64,000 nt of DNA from Ideonella sp. (GTDB lineage: Bacteria > Pseudomonadota > Gammaproteobacteria > Burkholderiales > Burkholderiaceae_C): the NCBI GenBank assembly GCA_015075165.1, contig JABTUY010000005.1, forward strand, positions 400,714 through 464,713, read 5' to 3'. The translations under genes were made by a program, and so were the position numbers. Under the pieces are notes generated by a model that saw only the letters and a list, made by a program, of their open reading frames with translations, had not been told where the DNA came from and searched no databases. How positions within the stretch are numbered: position 1 is the stretch's first letter; every line of letters starts with the position of its first letter. Shown here one piece after another: positions 61,678 to 64,000 of the stretch.

Positions 61678-62352
61678 TCACAGCAGGCCGCGCTCGGCGA
61701 ACGACACCACTTCGCCGCGGCCGACCACCAGATGGTCGAGTACGCGCACGTCCACCAGCTGCAGCGCCGCCTTCAGCGACTGCGTGAGGAACTCGTCGGC
61801 GCGCGACGGCTCGGCGGTGCCCGAGGGATGGTTGTGCGCGAAGATCACCGCCGCGCTGTTCAGCTCGAGCGCACGGCGCACCACCTCGCGCGGGTAGACG
61901 CTGGTCTGCGTCAGCGTGCCGCGAAACATCGCCTCGTCGCGCAGCAGGCGATGCTGGCTGTCGAGGAACAGCACCGCGAACACTTCGTGCTCGTTGCCGC
62001 CGAGCTTGAGCGCGACGAACTGCTTCACCGCCAGCGGATGGTCGAACACCGGCGCCTCGCGCAGCCGCTGCGCCGCGGCACGGCGCGCGATCTCCATCAC
62101 CGCCACCAGTTCGGCGCGCTTGGCCGGCCCCAGGCCCTTGATGCGCTGCAGCTCCTGCGGTGTGACTGCCAGCAGGCCGGCGAGGCCGCCGCACTGATCG
62201 AGCAGCGTCTGCGCGAGCTCGATCACGCCCTTGCCCGGCAGCCCGGTGCGCAGCAGCAGCGCCAGCAGCTCCACATCGGCCAGCGCCTGCGGCCCGAGGC
62301 CGAGCAGCTTCTCGCGCGGGCGCGTGGCGGCGGGCAGGTGCTTGATCGACAT
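61678..62352 (-). CDS. radC: RadC family JAB domain protein
   Basis: A 224-residue protein with an N-terminal helix-hairpin-helix part ([20 protein letters not shown]) and a C-terminal JAMM metalloprotease-like fold ([23 protein letters not shown] and D). Once thought to act in DNA repair; function not settled. ATG 62352 fits ([17 protein letters not shown]). Divergent from fkpB. Confidence 0.93.
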   Translation of the reverse strand: MSIKHLPAATRPREKLLGLGPQALADVELLALLLRTGLPGKGVIELAQTLLDQCGGLAGLLAVTPQELQRIKGLGPAKRAELVAVMEIARRAAAQRLREAPVFDHPLAVKQFVALKLGGNEHEVFAVLFLDSQHRLLRDEAMFRGTLTQTSVYPREVVRRALELNSAAVIFAHNHPSGTAEPSRADEFLTQSLKAALQLVDVRVLDHLVVGRGEVVSFAERGLL

Positions 62353-62416
62353 CGTCCTCCCCTGGCGTGGTGCGGGCGCTTCGCCTGGCGGCGGCGATGT
62401 GCCCGGGGTCGCCCTT

Positions 62417-62422
62417 TAGAAT
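62417..62422 (+). promoter_or_regulatory. -10 element before fkpB-ispH
   Basis: TAGAAT, 45 bases before the fkpB start, matches a sigma-70 -10 box. A good -35 at the right distance was not seen. The same TAGAATCGC string occurs at 63924 before the next gene. Confidence 0.4.
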
Positions 62423-62467
62423 CGCTGCAGTCTATTCGCACCGCCCGCCCCAGGGTGGTGACCTGCC

Positions 62468-62920
62468 GTGAAGCCCGTCGACAACGCGTCGTTTCTCACC
62501 CTGCACTACCGGCTGGCCGGCCCCGACGGTGCCGACGTGGTCAACACCTTCGGTGCCACGCCGGCCACGCTATCGCTCGGCGAAGGCCAGCTCGCACCGG
62601 CGATGGAGTCACTGCTGCTCGGGCTCACCGCCGGTCACCGCGAGACGTTTCGCCTGGCGCCGGGCGCCGCGTTCGGCGCGCGCAACCCCGAGCTGGTGCA
62701 ACGCGTGGGACGCACGCTGCTCGCGCAACTGCAGCCGGCCGAGAGTGGCGACACGTCGTTCGCGGTCGGCGACGTGGTGCGCTTTCCGCGCCCCGACGGC
62801 GAGCCCGGCTTCGCCGGCGTGGTGCGCGAAGTGGCCGACGACTGGCTGCTGTTCGATTTCAACCACCCGTTGGCCGGCGAGGCGGTGACCTTCGAGGTCG
62901 AGCTGATCGAGGTGCTGTAG
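62468..62920 (+). CDS. fkpB: FKBP-type peptidyl-prolyl isomerase (SlpA/FkpB)
   Basis: A 150-residue SlyD/FkpB-type isomerase and chaperone. FKBP core: FLTLHYRLAGPDGADVVNTF, LGEGQLAPAMESLLLGLTAG and the AFGARNPELVQRV flap region (insert-in-flap domain). No metal-binding His-rich tail as in SlyD. Start GTG 62468. The stop TAG shares its last base with the ispH GTG start, so they are coupled; this pair is conserved in proteobacteria. Confidence 0.93.
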   Translation: MKPVDNASFLTLHYRLAGPDGADVVNTFGATPATLSLGEGQLAPAMESLLLGLTAGHRETFRLAPGAAFGARNPELVQRVGRTLLAQLQPAESGDTSFAVGDVVRFPRPDGEPGFAGVVREVADDWLLFDFNHPLAGEAVTFEVELIEVL

Positions 62921-63915
62921 TGGGCCACGACGACACCGCCACCGTCACCGAGGTCACGCTGGCCGAGCCGCGCGGCTTCTGCGCCGGCGTCGACCGCGCG
63001 ATCGAGATCGTCGAGCGCGCGCTGGCGAAGTTCGGCGCGCCGATCTACGTGCGCCACGAGATCGTGCACAACACCTACGTCGTCAACGACCTCAAGGCGC
63101 GCGGCGCGATCTTCATCGAGGACCTGGCCGACGTGCCGGCCGGTGCCACCCTGGTCTTCAGCGCCCATGGCGTGCCCAAGGCCGTGCGCAGCGAGGCGGC
63201 GCGGCGCGGCTTCCAGATCTTCGACGCCACCTGCCCGCTGGTGACCAAGGTGCATGTCGAGGTCGCCAAGCTGGCCAAGGAGGGCTACGAGTTCATCATG
63301 ATCGGCCACAAGGGGCACCCCGAGGTCGAAGGCACGATGGGCCAGCTCAGCGAAGGCATCCACCTGGTCGAGACGGTGGACGACGTCGCGCGCGTGACGC
63401 CCAAGGGCGAGCGGCTGGCGGTGGTCACGCAGACCACGCTCAGCGTCGACGACGCGGCCGAGATCCTGGGCGCGGTCAAGCGCCGCTTCCCGCAGGTGCG
63501 CGAACCCAAGAAGCAGGACATCTGCTACGCGACCCAGAACCGGCAGGACGCGGTGAAGGAGATGGCCCGCCGCGGGATGGACCTGCTGCTGGTCGTCGGC
63601 TCGCGCAACAGCAGCAACGCGGCGCGGCTGGTGGAGGTCGGCGCGGCGCGGGGCGTGCGCGGCTTCCTGATTGACGGGGCGAACCAGATCGACCCGGCCT
63701 GGGTCACAAACGCGACACTTGTCGGCGTCACGGCGGGGGCCAGCACGCCCGAATCGGTCGTGCGCGGCGTGCTGGATCGGCTGGCGTCGCTGGGGGCCGG
63801 CGGGGTCGAGCTTTGCACGACGGCCGAGGAAGACACGGTCTTTCAGATCCCGCCGCAATTGCGGGAAGCCGTGGAGCAGAAGCGCGGCGTCTCGCTGAAG
63901 GTGCTCGGCGGGTGA
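62920..63915 (+). CDS. ispH: 4-hydroxy-3-methylbut-2-enyl diphosphate reductase
   Basis: Last step of the MEP isoprenoid pathway, giving IPP and DMAPP. The 331-residue enzyme has three Fe-S cysteines: PRGFCAGVDRAI, FDATCPLVTKVH and DICYATQNRQ, plus the HEIVHN and GHKGHPEVEGT blocks and VVGSRNSSNA near the end. GTG 62920 gives MGHDDTATVTEVTLAEPRGF. A longer frame upstream to 61387 is antisense to radC and smr and not coding. Sequence composition becomes slightly less GC-biased in the last third. Confidence 0.96.
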   Translation: MGHDDTATVTEVTLAEPRGFCAGVDRAIEIVERALAKFGAPIYVRHEIVHNTYVVNDLKARGAIFIEDLADVPAGATLVFSAHGVPKAVRSEAARRGFQIFDATCPLVTKVHVEVAKLAKEGYEFIMIGHKGHPEVEGTMGQLSEGIHLVETVDDVARVTPKGERLAVVTQTTLSVDDAAEILGAVKRRFPQVREPKKQDICYATQNRQDAVKEMARRGMDLLLVVGSRNSSNAARLVEVGAARGVRGFLIDGANQIDPAWVTNATLVGVTAGASTPESVVRGVLDRLASLGAGGVELCTTAEEDTVFQIPPQLREAVEQKRGVSLKVLGG

Positions 63916-63938
63916 CTTGCCGGTAGAATCGCAAAGCG

Positions 63939-64000
63939 ATGGGCAATCCTGACCAATCCCATGAGCAGGTCTCCCCCGTGCGGCGCGAACCGTCGAGCGG
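63939..64000 (+). CDS. Start of a further gene (cut by window end)
   Basis: ATG 63939 opens a frame MGNPDQSHEQVSPVRREPSS running off the window. TAGAAT at 63924-63929 could be a -10 element but would give a very short leader. Too short to identify. Confidence 0.35.
   Translation, partial: MGNPDQSHEQVSPVRREPSS

Noticed and set aside
61387..62919. N-terminal extension of ispH
   Set aside because: Antisense to smr, radC and same-strand out-of-frame to fkpB; IspH homology begins at 62920.
1..64000. CRISPR array
   Set aside because: No regularly spaced repeats with unique spacers and no cas genes were seen.

Overview
This is a high G+C (about 70% by eye) betaproteobacterial chromosome segment, most likely from the order Burkholderiales (Rubrivivax/Leptothrix/Methylibium-like). 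The evidence is the conserved housekeeping gene order (greB, spoT, rpoZ, gmk ... yicC, Ser/Thr kinase, PP2C, rph, rdgB, hemW and radC, fkpB, ispH), many orphan Bug-type binding proteins, GTGA/ATGA start-stop overlaps, and a GC-rich dispersed repeat beginning TGAACCACCCC.

Layout. 1-1211: 5' part of icmF (fused isobutyryl-CoA mutase), divergent from an AraC regulator (1441-2505). 2591-3788: OmpA-like protein and greB. 3822-6098: spoT, convergent with greB. 6237-10380: LysR regulator plus a TRAP transporter (dctPQM), lying between spoT and its usual upstream partner rpoZ. 10472-11366: rpoZ and gmk. 11479-51474: a block of about 40 kb of accessory genes that separates gmk from yicC, genes I expect to be adjacent in relatives. 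51673-57466: yicC, divergent from a kinase-phosphatase-rph-rdgB-hemW operon. 57375-60942: LysR, DUF1127 protein, diguanylate cyclase coupled to a FlhG-like ATPase, truncated hemoglobin. 60968-63915: smr, radC, fkpB and ispH, then the start of one more gene.

The accessory block has modules. (a) 11479-18328: UbiH-like hydroxylase divergent from a polyamine-type ABC importer operon ending in an MmgE/PrpD protein. (b) 18506-22923: a MocR/PdxR-type PLP regulator followed by haoA (octaheme hydroxylamine oxidoreductase, 8 CXXCH) and haoB. No ammonia monooxygenase or cytochrome c554 gene is visible. (c) 22948-27317: LysR, a second paralogous binding protein without its own permeases, an aldo/keto reductase, a Rid-family protein and a DUF1993 protein. 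(d) 27360-34524: AraC regulator divergent from a BASS transporter, epimerase, SDR, a cytochrome c/streptogramin-lyase-like propeller protein and an MFS transporter; then a catalase. (e) 36321-42065: a catabolic set (Bug protein, two FAH-family hydrolases, hydroxyacyl-CoA dehydrogenase, SDR) divergent from a LysR regulator. (f) 42101-46965: GlcG/HbpS protein, ThDP enzyme, Bug protein, divergent AraC regulator, thioesterase. (g) 47113-51650: mobile-element debris with a DUF4143 ATPase, a PIN-toxin remnant, a truncated parB, a RelE/ParE-type toxin-antitoxin pair and a tyrosine integrase.

The most interesting candidate is module (b). Hydroxylamine forms an oxime with pyridoxal phosphate, so a PLP-binding MocR regulator next to haoAB could sense the enzyme's substrate directly. 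That is a hypothesis from chemistry and context, not something the sequence proves. Other notable points are the in-frame repeat inside hemW and the two breaks in the gmk-rpoZ-spoT/yicC synteny group.
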